Assembly (NCBI GenBank): GCA_947252645.1
Contig: CAMXWF010000002.1
Span: 124,001 to 188,000, forward strand
Length of the DNA stretch: 64,000 nt
From: an uncultured Bacteroidia bacterium
GTDB lineage: Bacteria; Bacteroidota; Bacteroidia; Bacteroidales; CAJPTX01
Reading direction: 5' to 3'
The number at the start of each line of letters is the position of its first letter. Positions within the stretch are counted from its first letter, which is position 1. The position numbers were made by a program, and so were the translations under genes. This document shows positions 51,601 to 58,815 of the stretch, in pieces. The notes beneath the pieces are model-generated. The model did not search any database, was not told where the DNA came from, and saw only the letters and a program-made list of their open reading frames with translations.

Positions 51601-52961
51601 GGGAAGGTGGCGTTGATCCAGCGTTGTAAGCTATCGCTGGCGACAAAGGCAGGGGCGCCGCTTTGCAGGAAGCTTGCGATGTTGCCCTCCGAGTAGGAGT
51701 TGAAGATGGCCCCCTTGGTGGCCAGGTCGTGCGAGAAGGCTTCGAGGGTTGGTGGAAGCCCGGTGAGGTCGTACCCCTGCTGTGCAAGCGATTTGAGCAG
51801 GTTATACAGTGAGGGCACGACCTCTATGCCCTGCGCTATGAGGCTGTTCTGCCCTGGGCCCTTGTAGTAGAAGAGCGCGATTTTCTTCTGGTGGTTTGGT
51901 GTGGTTCGGAGTTTGACGTAGTGCTTGGCGAGGGCGCAGAATTGGTCGAGTCGGCGCGGGATAGTCTTGAAGATTTTCAGGCCCTCTACTTCCTCCATGG
52001 CGGTAAGGGCTATCGGCACGATGGCGCCGTCGAGTTCTGGGGTGACCACGCTCTGGCTCAGGAAGCCTCCGATCATGCCCTTGGGATCTTTCTCCCAGTT
52101 GGTGCGTAGGTCGTTGATGGTGAGCGGGGCCAGCATGGGGATGTTTTGCTTTTTCAGGTACTCGATAAGCTCCTTGGAGTGGCCGATGCTAAAGCGGCCG
52201 TGGGGGAAGACGACTATCAGGTCGGGGGCGATTTCCTGGAGGAGTTGGAGTTTTTTCTCGCTGGCGCTCACGCCGTAGACGTTGAAGCCTTCCGCTTCTA
52301 GCCCGGCCATGAGTTCGTTGAGGTAGCCCCTATCGCTGCTGAAGGGGCTGACTATGCTGGTAAACACGGCAACCCTCGGGGCGCCCGGCCGCATGCCGTG
52401 GGCCTTGTAGTAGGTCTCGTATTCTTGCAGCGAGGCAAAGGCCAGGTCGTCGGAATCCTTGGTGAAGAGGGCATCGTCGGGGTAGCTGATGGGTTTTTCT
52501 AAGGTTGCGTGGCCTCTGAGGGATTTATGGAGTACTTCGGAGCGCAGATAGTTGAAGGCGTTGCGGTAGTTGGCGTTGCCCCCATTGGCGAGGTATTCGA
52601 CCAGGAGGGCTTGCTGGGTAGAGTCGAGGTTGGAGATGTCGTTATCGGGGTTGGTGGGCATCCAGCTGAAGTGCTTGGTGCCCTTTTTGCCGAGATTTCG
52701 GATGAGTGTTCTGTCCTCATCGCTCCATTTGATGCCCATGGCGAAGCTGATGACGACATCGAAGCGGCTATAGTCGGTAGCCTTCTCCACGCGGTTGAGC
52801 GCTACGTTCTTTTTATCCACCGACTGAGCCATGCGGCTGTAGATGAAGTCAGGCATGTTGGCCAGTCCGATCTTGATGGGCTTTGGTCGGAAGACGAGGT
52901 AGGCTGCGATTGCGGTAGCGACCAGGAGCGCAATGATGAGGAATAGGGTTCTGCGTTTCAT
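48696..52961 (-). CDS. hmuS: HmuS, CobN/magnesium-chelatase H-like protein of haem uptake
   Basis: A 1421-residue homologue of the large cobaltochelatase subunit CobN. An N-terminal helix (TLFLIIALLVATAIAAYLVF, 5-24) and a C-terminal helix plus RRRRK anchor both ends, with the body outside the cytoplasm. The chelatase signature HFGTHGSLEFIPGKQ is present near residue 545. In Bacteroidota HmuS is reported to remove iron from haem without breaking the ring. An Ala/Ser/Pro/His-rich low-complexity linker of about 75 residues (about 795-870) splits the chelatase fold, then GGYTPPSPGGDYIADPQVLPTGRNLY resumes it. No ATPase partner (CobS/T or ChlI/D) is encoded nearby. It follows hmuR by 24 bases. 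Confidence 0.9.
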   Translation of the reverse strand: MKRRTLFLIIALLVATAIAAYLVFRPKPIKIGLANMPDFIYSRMAQSVDKKNVALNRVEKATDYSRFDVVISFAMGIKWSDEDRTLIRNLGKKGTKHFSWMPTNPDNDISNLDSTQQALLVEYLANGGNANYRNAFNYLRSEVLHKSLRGHATLEKPISYPDDALFTKDSDDLAFASLQEYETYYKAHGMRPGAPRVAVFTSIVSPFSSDRGYLNELMAGLEAEGFNVYGVSASEKKLQLLQEIAPDLIVVFPHGRFSIGHSKELIEYLKKQNIPMLAPLTINDLRTNWEKDPKGMIGGFLSQSVVTPELDGAIVPIALTAMEEVEGLKIFKTIPRRLDQFCALAKHYVKLRTTPNHQKKIALFYYKGPGQNSLIAQGIEVVPSLYNLLKSLAQQGYDLTGLPPTLEAFSHDLATKGAIFNSYSEGNIASFLQSGAPAFVASDSLQRWINATFPPAIVDSIAHRYGPVPGEYYRYQQEGQEGLAIIRLQYGNVALLPQLGTGAGANDFKMVHGAIAIPSYPYLASYLWVRNAFHADALIHFGTHGSLEFIPGKQIALATTDFADRLVNDLPHIYYYTTANIGEGTIAKRRSYAQLVSYLVPPFMGTQLQGELAQFSKLLETYLAKEQDDQALSLKIKQATVAQGFHRDLKLDSNLSVPYTREDIKLIDDFVGELAYAKIPGGLYTTGIPFSKERIANSAKLLSIDPIAYGLCYLDLANNKITQAQYRDEAYYRRHYIPKATATVARLQHLQHVDVTAELSRLGLTARELHILAQSEHKERGSLEESMRMKSLKTVMAQRQQGKPDGISAATKRAANGHPASKPSAGAMGAATAKHPANSHPDTLHSPDTKGIANDSTKPSPQLVEALHTLKQAVTNVHRYADLLTQSPTIELNSVANALQGGYTPPSPGGDYIADPQVLPTGRNLYSINPENTPSAKAWEDGKKLANELIADYQKRHNGQFPHKVSFSLWSSSFIESQGTTIAEILYLLGVEPVRDRMNRVLDVRLIPNEELRRPRIDVVALTSGQLRDIATSRLFLIQKAVQLAAAAPKNQWDNNVAQGVADAEKALLEKGLPAAAARQLSQARVFGALNGGYGTGIQEMVESGDRWSDRSEIAEVFLHNVGAFYGQEESYGEFTQGAFAAALLNTDAVVQPRQSNSWGALSLDHVYEFMGGLTLAVQHVTGKDPEGYMNDLRNRHRVRNQEIKQAVGIEARTTLLNPAYIKEYLKEGASAADDLAELIRNTYAWNVMKPSLIDQQLWNAIYDTYVLDSKKLGVREFFDRVNPAALQDYTAYMMETARKGLWKASPEQLKNLAQLHAQTMEKHGAGCSEMVCDNHLLRQYIAEQLPKAQQPTYEAQLNKALKMASPDQPTQQNKAQVLKQEKAPAPSASTSNTHGLTYLWLALALAAIVAVVALVRRRRK

Positions 52962-52985
52962 GGAGTTAGGAATAAATGGTAGATG

Positions 52986-55040
52986 CTAATAGTGAAGGGA
53001 GAGCGCGACGAAGTAGTTTCTCCCGGGTGAGAGGTTCGTGGCCAGGGTGATTTTTTTGTTCGCTTGGTAGTCTAGGAGGTTGTCGATGCCGAGCGTGAGG
53101 CCCACGTGATTTTCCCACCACTGGGTTAGGGCCAGCTTGAGTAGCAGGGCGCCCTCGTACCGTATGCGTTCTAGGGTGAGGTTGACGAAGGTGGGGAAGT
53201 CCACTGGGCCCAGGTATCGGCCGGAGAGGTTGGCCACTAGATTGTAGCTCTTGTATTGGTGGGAGAAGCTGGTGGCCAGCGTGAGGGTGTGTGGGCGCAT
53301 GGCCTCTGGGGCCACGAGGCTTCCCTCCTCCATGGTTTTTTGGGAGAGGTCTTTGACGTAGCAGTAGTTGATGCTTTCTGTGAAGCCGGCGCCGAGCTTG
53401 AGCCGCAGCATGGCGTTCAGGGCGAGGATCTGTGTCCATCCTGCGGTGTTGGTGTAGCGCATGGCCTGGCCAGCGCGGACGGTGTTGTCGAATACATTCT
53501 CAAAGACGATGCGCTGCTTGAGTAGGCAGTAGGAGGCCGAGAAGGTGAGAGCAACCTGTGGGTTGGAGTATTCTGGGGCGAGGATGAACATGTGGCTTTC
53601 TTCGGGTTTGAGCCGAGGGTTGCCCTGGATTTGGAACATTCCCATGTGGTCCCAGTCCATGTGGAGTTCTTTGAGGTTGGGCGAGCGGAATCCCTGGGCG
53701 TAGGAGGCCCTGAGGCTGAACCCTTGTATCCGCCATAGGATGGCGAGTTGCGGGGTGATGTGGGCTCCGTAGCTGGAGTGGAGATCGACTCTTACGCCGC
53801 CCGAGAGCGCGAGGGCAGGCCATGGCTTCCAGTAGAGCAGGAGGTAGAGGGTGTGGTTGAAGGCGTAGTAGACCCTGTTGGTGTCTTTTAGCCGCGTGGC
53901 GTTGAGACCCTCGGCCAGCAGCTCGTATCCGGCATTGAGTTGTGGCATTCGATGGGCCTTGGGTTCCCAGTCGTATTGCAGTCGTGCGTTGTGGGTGTAG
54001 TAGGTAAAGAGGTGCTGAATAGGATGTTGCTCTGGTCGGGCAGTGAAGAACCAGTCGTTGCGGTTGTAGTGTTCGCCCTGGTATGAGGCCTGGAGGCTGT
54101 GCCCCTTGGTGACGCTGTAGTGGAGGCTTCCTCCCGCCCTGATGCTCTGGTAGATGCGTTTACGGATCTGGTCGTGGTTTTGGATCTGACGGTAGAAGTT
54201 TCCGTGGGCTTTTGTGCGCCAGGTATAGTTTTTTGAGTGCCAATCTAGTCGTTCGCCAGCAGTCCATGTGAGGAATCCGGGTACGGTGGCGGTGAGTTGC
54301 TGTCCTTGGTCGTTTTGCCCAGCGGGGATGGAGTAGTCGTGGCAGAGCCCTAGCGAGCCTTCGGTAGAGGAGGTGAGCCCCCGCCAGTTGCCCCCCAGGG
54401 TGGCTGCGTGCAGTTGGTGCGAATAGGTGTAGTAGGCGCCTTGGTAGGAGGCCTCGATGGGTAGGGCGTTTTTTTTGGTGATGATGTTGATTACGCCCCC
54501 GATGGCTTTTGAGCCATAGAGTGAGGAGCCGGATCCTGGTACGTACTCAATGCGCTCGATATTGGCCACGCCGATGCGTTCGAGGTCGACTGCGTTGTTC
54601 CCCTCCATGGTGAGTGGGGCGCCGTCGATGAGGAAGAGGAAGTAGTTGGCGCCTAGACCCTGTATGGTCATGCGCTTGAGGCCCATGTGTGAGGTGATTT
54701 CGATGCCGGGGATGGCGTTGAGGAGTAGATCGTTGACTGAGCGTGGGTTGATGATGGCGATTTCCCTCTGGGAGATCACCCGGGTGAGAGTGGGGACGTT
54801 TTTGAGGGCCCGTTGCGTACGTGAGCCGGTTACCACCACCTGGTCGATGGGCATGTCGCGCAGGAGCGTGCTGTCGTTGGTTTGCGCGCTGTCGCACACC
54901 GTGCGGTGTAGGTGGGGGATGCTATGGGCATAGCTATCCTCGGGGTGTGCGTGGAGCAGGAGCAGGAGGGCTACGCAGAGCAGGGGGGTGTTGAGGGCCT
55001 GCCTGAGCGTACTCCGCCGGGAAATTTGTGGGCTACCCAA
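52986..55040 (-). CDS. hmuR: HmuR-type TonB-dependent haem receptor, second copy
   Basis: A 684-residue outer-membrane receptor with signal peptide (LRQALNTPLLCVALLLLLHA). The plug domain begins QVVVTGSRTQRALKNVP with RMTIQGLGANYFLFLIDG; the barrel carries FRSPNLKELHMDW and NPRLKPEESHMF, corresponding to the FRAP and NPNL boxes of haem/haemoglobin receptors, and ends SPGRNYFVALSLHY. It is closely related to the first copy upstream and keeps NP in the NPNL-like box. Its start overlaps the upstream hmuY stop by eight bases. It presumably accepts haem from the second HmuY. Confidence 0.9.
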   Translation of the reverse strand: MGSPQISRRSTLRQALNTPLLCVALLLLLHAHPEDSYAHSIPHLHRTVCDSAQTNDSTLLRDMPIDQVVVTGSRTQRALKNVPTLTRVISQREIAIINPRSVNDLLLNAIPGIEITSHMGLKRMTIQGLGANYFLFLIDGAPLTMEGNNAVDLERIGVANIERIEYVPGSGSSLYGSKAIGGVINIITKKNALPIEASYQGAYYTYSHQLHAATLGGNWRGLTSSTEGSLGLCHDYSIPAGQNDQGQQLTATVPGFLTWTAGERLDWHSKNYTWRTKAHGNFYRQIQNHDQIRKRIYQSIRAGGSLHYSVTKGHSLQASYQGEHYNRNDWFFTARPEQHPIQHLFTYYTHNARLQYDWEPKAHRMPQLNAGYELLAEGLNATRLKDTNRVYYAFNHTLYLLLYWKPWPALALSGGVRVDLHSSYGAHITPQLAILWRIQGFSLRASYAQGFRSPNLKELHMDWDHMGMFQIQGNPRLKPEESHMFILAPEYSNPQVALTFSASYCLLKQRIVFENVFDNTVRAGQAMRYTNTAGWTQILALNAMLRLKLGAGFTESINYCYVKDLSQKTMEEGSLVAPEAMRPHTLTLATSFSHQYKSYNLVANLSGRYLGPVDFPTFVNLTLERIRYEGALLLKLALTQWWENHVGLTLGIDNLLDYQANKKITLATNLSPGRNYFVALSLHY

Positions 55041-55707
55041 GGAAGGCGTAGTTGAAGGATACGATGCCCCTATTGCCCTTTTCGTCCATGATATGCGTTA
55101 CCTTGAAGCGCACGACCCTGCCTTTGGCCGTGCGCACTAGGTATACATAAGGCGCGAGGTCGTATCCTGGAGGCATGCCGAACGTGTGGATCACGATGCC
55201 GTTTTCGTAGAAGCGGGCGAGCCTCCCCTTCAGCTTGCCCACGGTGAACTCCTCGACCTTCGAGCGTCCGCTCAGCGCGGGGTTTCGGGTTTGCGTGTTG
55301 TCGTATTGGGAGGAGCTTGAGGATGTGCCCATGCTGCTGAAATCGAAGTTCATAAGGCATGAGGCCTGCTCATCGACCACCCACTGCAGGGGGGCAGGTA
55401 GCTTGGTAAGCTGTTCGATCTGCGTGGCGGTGGTTTTGCAAGCGCCGCCCTGTCCTTTGCCTGAGAGGCCGCCATTGGTTTTGAAGTCGTAGCGGTGGAA
55501 GCCGATATCCCAGCTCAGGTCATTTTTTGGGTTGTCCACTGCGACCTCCTTCCCTTGTTCGAAGGAGAAGTAGGCCCACTTTCCCCAGTCTGCGCAATTG
55601 ATGGTGTATTGTGAGGGTGCGCGCAGTTCTTGGTGCTTTTTGCATCCGAGCATGACGGCGCCCAGTAGCATGCAAGCTGTGCAGCAAAGGATTACTCGCT
55701 TTCCCAT
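55033..55707 (-). CDS. hmuY: HmuY-family haem-binding lipoprotein, second copy
   Basis: A 224-residue surface lipoprotein: signal VILCCTACMLLGAVMLGC with lipobox Cys at 22. The body has WGKWAYFSFEQGKEV, then SWDIGFHRYDFKTNGG (H71) and GKGQGGA, the HmuY core, ending MDEKGNRGIVSFNYAFLG. Candidate haem ligands are H174 and M178 (VIHTFGMPPG), also M119 and M126; it therefore differs from the first copy. The gene overlaps hmuR by eight bases and lies 56 bases after the first hmuR. Confidence 0.88.
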   Translation of the reverse strand: MGKRVILCCTACMLLGAVMLGCKKHQELRAPSQYTINCADWGKWAYFSFEQGKEVAVDNPKNDLSWDIGFHRYDFKTNGGLSGKGQGGACKTTATQIEQLTKLPAPLQWVVDEQASCLMNFDFSSMGTSSSSSQYDNTQTRNPALSGRSKVEEFTVGKLKGRLARFYENGIVIHTFGMPPGYDLAPYVYLVRTAKGRVVRFKVTHIMDEKGNRGIVSFNYAFLG

Positions 55708-55763
55708 GGTGTAAGGAGAGTGTGAGGTGTCTGTCTTTTATTGTGTTCTAGCAGTGAGGGATT

Positions 55764-57791
55764 TCAGTAGCGGAGGGTGAGGGCCACGAAGTAGTTCCTT
55801 CCCGGAGAGAGGGAGTTGGCAATGGAGACGCGGTCGGCCCTGTAGTCGAATAGGTTATCGATGCCGAGGGAGAGCCCCACGAAGTTTTTCCACCAGTGCG
55901 AGAGGCCTAGCTTGAAGAGCGCGTAGCCATCGTAGTGTACCATGGTTAGCTCTTTGGTTGCATAGTTGATCACGCCCATGTCCACGGCGCTTAGGTATCG
56001 TCCGGAGAGTTCCATAGAGAGGCGGTAGTCGTTGAATTGGTGGGCAAAGGCGGTGGTGGCCGAGAAGTTGTGTGGTCGGGTATTGGTGAGTTTTACGGTT
56101 TGCCCTTTGTCGTTGTGTGTGAATTCTAGGTCGTTGAGGTAGGAGTAGTTGAGGCTTTCGGTAAAGCCCAGGCCCAGCTTAAGGCGTAGGGATGCGCTGA
56201 GGACGAGCATCCGGCTTTTCTTCTGGATGTTGGTATAGAGCATGAGCTGGCGTCCGGCGGCGTCCTCCGCCGGGGTGAGGAAGATGCGGTGGGCGATGAT
56301 GGAGAAGCTTCCGCTCAGGCACACGTTGAGGTATTGATTGGAGAATTCAGGTGCAAAGATAAACATGTGGCTCACTTCTGGCTTTAGCTTCGTGTTGCCT
56401 ACGATGAAGAACATGCCCTGGTGATTCCAGTCTTGGTAGAGTTCTTTGAGGTTGGGGGAGCGGAAGCCCTGCGTGTAGGCGGTGCGGAGTTGGAGGCCTT
56501 TGTACTTGAAGAGGAGCGCGAGTCTAGGCGAGGCGTGCGCGCCGTAGCGGGAGTGGATGTCGAGGCGGATGCCGGCGGAGAGGGCGAGCCAGTCGAGGGG
56601 CTGCCAGTCGCACTGGGCGTAGAGGGTGTTGCTTAGTGTGTGCTGTGCAGGTTGGTTTTGGGGGAGTCGGTCGCTGCTGAGTTGCTCGAGCAGGATTTCG
56701 TAGCCTGCGTTGACCTTTGGCCAGCGCGCGCGCAGGGGTTCCCAGTTGTATTGTATGCGGCCGGAGTGCATGCGGTGGTTGAAGATGGGGAAGAGCTGGG
56801 AGTTGCCGTCCTTGGAGTAGATTTCTTTGCGGGCGTAGGCGTCGAGGTGGTAGTTGGCTTCGAGGCTGTGGTCTTGGGCGATGCGGTAGTGCCCGTTGAG
56901 TCCAGCTTGGTAGCTGGTATAGCGGTCTTTGAGGTTAGAGTCTTGATTTTGAAGTCTGTCGTTGTATCCACCGGTTGCGGTAATTCGCCAGCGCTTGCTG
57001 GGCGATCGCCAGCTGAGGCGTTGGCTGATGTTCCAGGAGTGCATTCCGGGCACTATGGCCGTTAGGGGGTGTCCTTCGCTGTCGGTGCCATTTTGGATGC
57101 TGTAGTCGTTGAGCTGCGCGTAGGCCCCATCGGTAGAGGAGGTGAGCCCGTAGCCCTTTAGACCCACGTGGAGTGCGTGCTGCTGCTGGCTGTAGGTATA
57201 GTAGCTGCCGTGGTATAGGGCTTCTACGGGTTGGGAGTGCTTGCGGGTGATGATGTTGATGATTCCGCCGATGGAGTTGGAGCCATAGAGCGCAGAGCCC
57301 GACCCGGCAATGTATTCTATGCGTGCGATGTTGGCCATGTTGATGCGCATGAAGTCTACGGCATCGCTTCCTTCCATGCATAGCCTTTCGCCGTCGACGA
57401 GGAAGAGGAAGTAGTCGGCGCCGAGCCCTTGGATGGTCATTCGCTTTTGCCCGCCGTGCTCGTAGAACTCAATGCCGGGGATGGTGGTGAGCAGGAGTTC
57501 GTCGATTGCGCGGGGGTTGATGATATCTATTTCATGCTTGGTTATCACTCTGGTGAGTGCGGGCACTTCCTTGAGGGCCCTGGGGGTGCGCGAGCCGGTG
57601 ATCACTACTTGGCCGATTTGCTGTTTGCTCATCAACGAGCTGTCGGTGGATGTGGGCCCGGTAGCTTGGGAGACCGTGTCGGGTACAGTGGCCGCTTGGG
57701 CTATGAGGGCAGTGCAGCCCAGGATGCTTGCCAGTAGCAAGCCCCGCGCAGTGGGGTGCTTGCCTCCGTGGCCTATTAAGATTTTGCTCAT
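55764..57791 (-). CDS. hmuR: HmuR-type TonB-dependent haem receptor, first copy
   Basis: A 675-residue outer-membrane receptor. I start at MSKILIGHGGKHPTARG (57791), which gives a regular signal peptide with the core GLLLASILGCTALIAQA; the frame is open 22 codons further. The plug has QVVITGSRTPRALKEVP and RMTIQGLGADYFLFLVDG, and the barrel FRSPNLKELYQDW with NTKLKPEVSHMF, where the second box has NT instead of NP. It ends SPGRNYFVALTLRY. Plug and C-terminus are nearly superimposable on the second copy, so the pair arose by duplication. A 111-base gap with stem-loops separates it from hmuY. Confidence 0.9.
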   Translation of the reverse strand: MSKILIGHGGKHPTARGLLLASILGCTALIAQAATVPDTVSQATGPTSTDSSLMSKQQIGQVVITGSRTPRALKEVPALTRVITKHEIDIINPRAIDELLLTTIPGIEFYEHGGQKRMTIQGLGADYFLFLVDGERLCMEGSDAVDFMRINMANIARIEYIAGSGSALYGSNSIGGIINIITRKHSQPVEALYHGSYYTYSQQQHALHVGLKGYGLTSSTDGAYAQLNDYSIQNGTDSEGHPLTAIVPGMHSWNISQRLSWRSPSKRWRITATGGYNDRLQNQDSNLKDRYTSYQAGLNGHYRIAQDHSLEANYHLDAYARKEIYSKDGNSQLFPIFNHRMHSGRIQYNWEPLRARWPKVNAGYEILLEQLSSDRLPQNQPAQHTLSNTLYAQCDWQPLDWLALSAGIRLDIHSRYGAHASPRLALLFKYKGLQLRTAYTQGFRSPNLKELYQDWNHQGMFFIVGNTKLKPEVSHMFIFAPEFSNQYLNVCLSGSFSIIAHRIFLTPAEDAAGRQLMLYTNIQKKSRMLVLSASLRLKLGLGFTESLNYSYLNDLEFTHNDKGQTVKLTNTRPHNFSATTAFAHQFNDYRLSMELSGRYLSAVDMGVINYATKELTMVHYDGYALFKLGLSHWWKNFVGLSLGIDNLFDYRADRVSIANSLSPGRNYFVALTLRY

Positions 57792-57813
57792 TGGTTTAGC
57801 GATGGCTGTGGCC

Positions 57814-57859
57814 CTTGCGTAACGCAAGTATGCCATCGCCCGCGAAGGCGACGGCATAC
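57814..57859 (-). promoter_or_regulatory. Stem-loops between hmuY and hmuR
   Basis: Two neighbouring hairpins: 57828-57840 with 57847-57859 (12 of 13 bases paired, six-base loop) and CTTGCG (57814-57819) with CGCAAG (57823-57828). They lie just downstream of the first hmuY stop and could stabilise or partly terminate the hmuY transcript, giving more HmuY than HmuR. This role is inferred. Confidence 0.5.
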
Positions 57860-57902
57860 CGCATAGCGAGGGCTTGGTTAGTGGGGTGAGGCCTATTGTT
57901 AG

Positions 57903-58544
57903 CTATTTACTTTCAGGTAGATAGGCGTATTCGAATTTCAAGGGAAGGGTTTTCTTTCCGCTGGGCCCCTCCCAATTGCAGCTCACGACTCTGAACTCGA
58001 GCACTTTACCCTCGGCGTCCTTGATGAGCCAGACATTCTTGCTAGCTTCAACGGGCGGGGGCATAGCACCAGTCATTTTGTACTTGAGGATCTGATCGGA
58101 GAGGCTTAGGTTCTTTGGCACGGACTTGTCCTCTGGCTGGAACATGTTTTTCTTGATGCCAACGCCCGTTTTATCTTGCTCCCATGCTAGCCCCTCGAGC
58201 TTGGGATTGGGCGTGAGCTTGGTGAGGTCGGATTTGACAGCGGCGCCCTGCCCGCTGCCGGACTCGCCCCCATTGAGCTTGAAGTCGGCGACGTGGAAGC
58301 CGATATCCCAGCCCTTATCGGTTTTGGGGTCGCTTATCTTCACCACTTTGTTCTCCTTGAAGCTGAAGTAGATCCAGTCAGTCCATATGAACACGTCCAC
58401 CTTGTTGGTTTGCACGTTGAGCTCTGAGGGCGCAGGTGTCTCTTGCTGCTCCTGTTTACTAGGCTCTTTGGGTTCGGGCTTCTGGCACGCGGCGAGCATG
58501 AGCGCGGCTAGCAGCACCAATCCTAGAGTTTTGCAACACTTCAT
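57903..58544 (-). CDS. hmuY: HmuY-family haem-binding lipoprotein, first copy
   Basis: A 213-residue lipoprotein opening the hmu operon. Signal GLVLLAALMLAAC gives lipobox Cys20, followed by a Pro/Glu/Gln-rich tether (21-45). The HmuY core is DWIYFSFKENKVV, GWDIGFHVADFKLNGG and GSGQGAAV. H84 is the only His in the whole protein, so the bis-His haem ligation of Porphyromonas gingivalis HmuY is impossible. M134, M157 and M161 (YKMTGAMPPP) are candidate ligands, M157 matching the position of H174 in the second copy. A stem-loop and a promoter box lie upstream. Confidence 0.88.
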   Translation of the reverse strand: MKCCKTLGLVLLAALMLAACQKPEPKEPSKQEQQETPAPSELNVQTNKVDVFIWTDWIYFSFKENKVVKISDPKTDKGWDIGFHVADFKLNGGESGSGQGAAVKSDLTKLTPNPKLEGLAWEQDKTGVGIKKNMFQPEDKSVPKNLSLSDQILKYKMTGAMPPPVEASKNVWLIKDAEGKVLEFRVVSCNWEGPSGKKTLPLKFEYAYLPESK

Positions 58545-58560
58545 GATCCTTTTGCTTTAG

Positions 58561-58581
58561 CATGGGCTAAAATTGCCCATG
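58561..58581. promoter_or_regulatory. Palindrome in the hmu operon leader
   Basis: CATGGGC (58561-58567), seven bases, then GCCCATG (58575-58581), perfect arms. It lies between the -7 box and the hmuY ATG, about ten bases past the expected transcription start, a position suited to a repressor operator or RNA hairpin. No known iron or haem regulator motif is matched. Confidence 0.45.
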
Positions 58582-58590
58582 ACGTTGGCG

Positions 58591-58598
58591 CGAAAGTA
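58591..58598 (-). promoter_or_regulatory. Possible -7 promoter box of the hmu operon
   Basis: The minus strand reads TACTTTCG, one base off TAnnTTTG, 46 bases before the hmuY ATG. No -33 element is seen, as may be expected if the promoter needs an activator. Confidence 0.35.
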
Positions 58599-58671
58599 GC
58601 TGTTCTTTCCAGGGGCCCCCATCCTTTTCTGTGGTGATAGGGCCGGTGTGTACCCATCAATATTGGTTACT

Positions 58672-58692
58672 GGGTGGTGGGAGGGGTAGGGG
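58672..58692 (+). other. G-quadruplex-type sequence upstream of the hmu operon
   Basis: Four G tracts of three or more, GGGTGGTGGGAGGGG then TAGGGG, with loops of 1-4 bases, on the strand opposite hmuY, about 75 bases upstream of its promoter box. It fits the G3N1-7 rule for intramolecular quadruplexes. The surrounding 80 bases are strongly G/T-rich. Confidence 0.55.
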
Positions 58693-58734
58693 TTAGTAGG
58701 TGGTGTGTGGGTAGTAGAGGCCCACGAAATGAGC

Positions 58735-58768
58735 GGAGGGGGTACCGATGTGGATCGGTACCCCCTCC
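58735..58768 (-). terminator. Strong stem-loop downstream of nifJ
   Basis: Perfect 15-base arms GGAGGGGGTACCGAT (58735-58749) and ATCGGTACCCCCTCC (58754-58768), loop GTGG. It begins 47 bases past the nifJ stop and precedes the hmu promoter. No T run follows, so it may act as a transcript-stabilising end or a Rho-assisted terminator. Confidence 0.55.
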
Positions 58769-58815
58769 GGAGGATGTAGGCCCCGGCATGGTGCGCTAGG
58801 GCCTTATTTGGTGAG

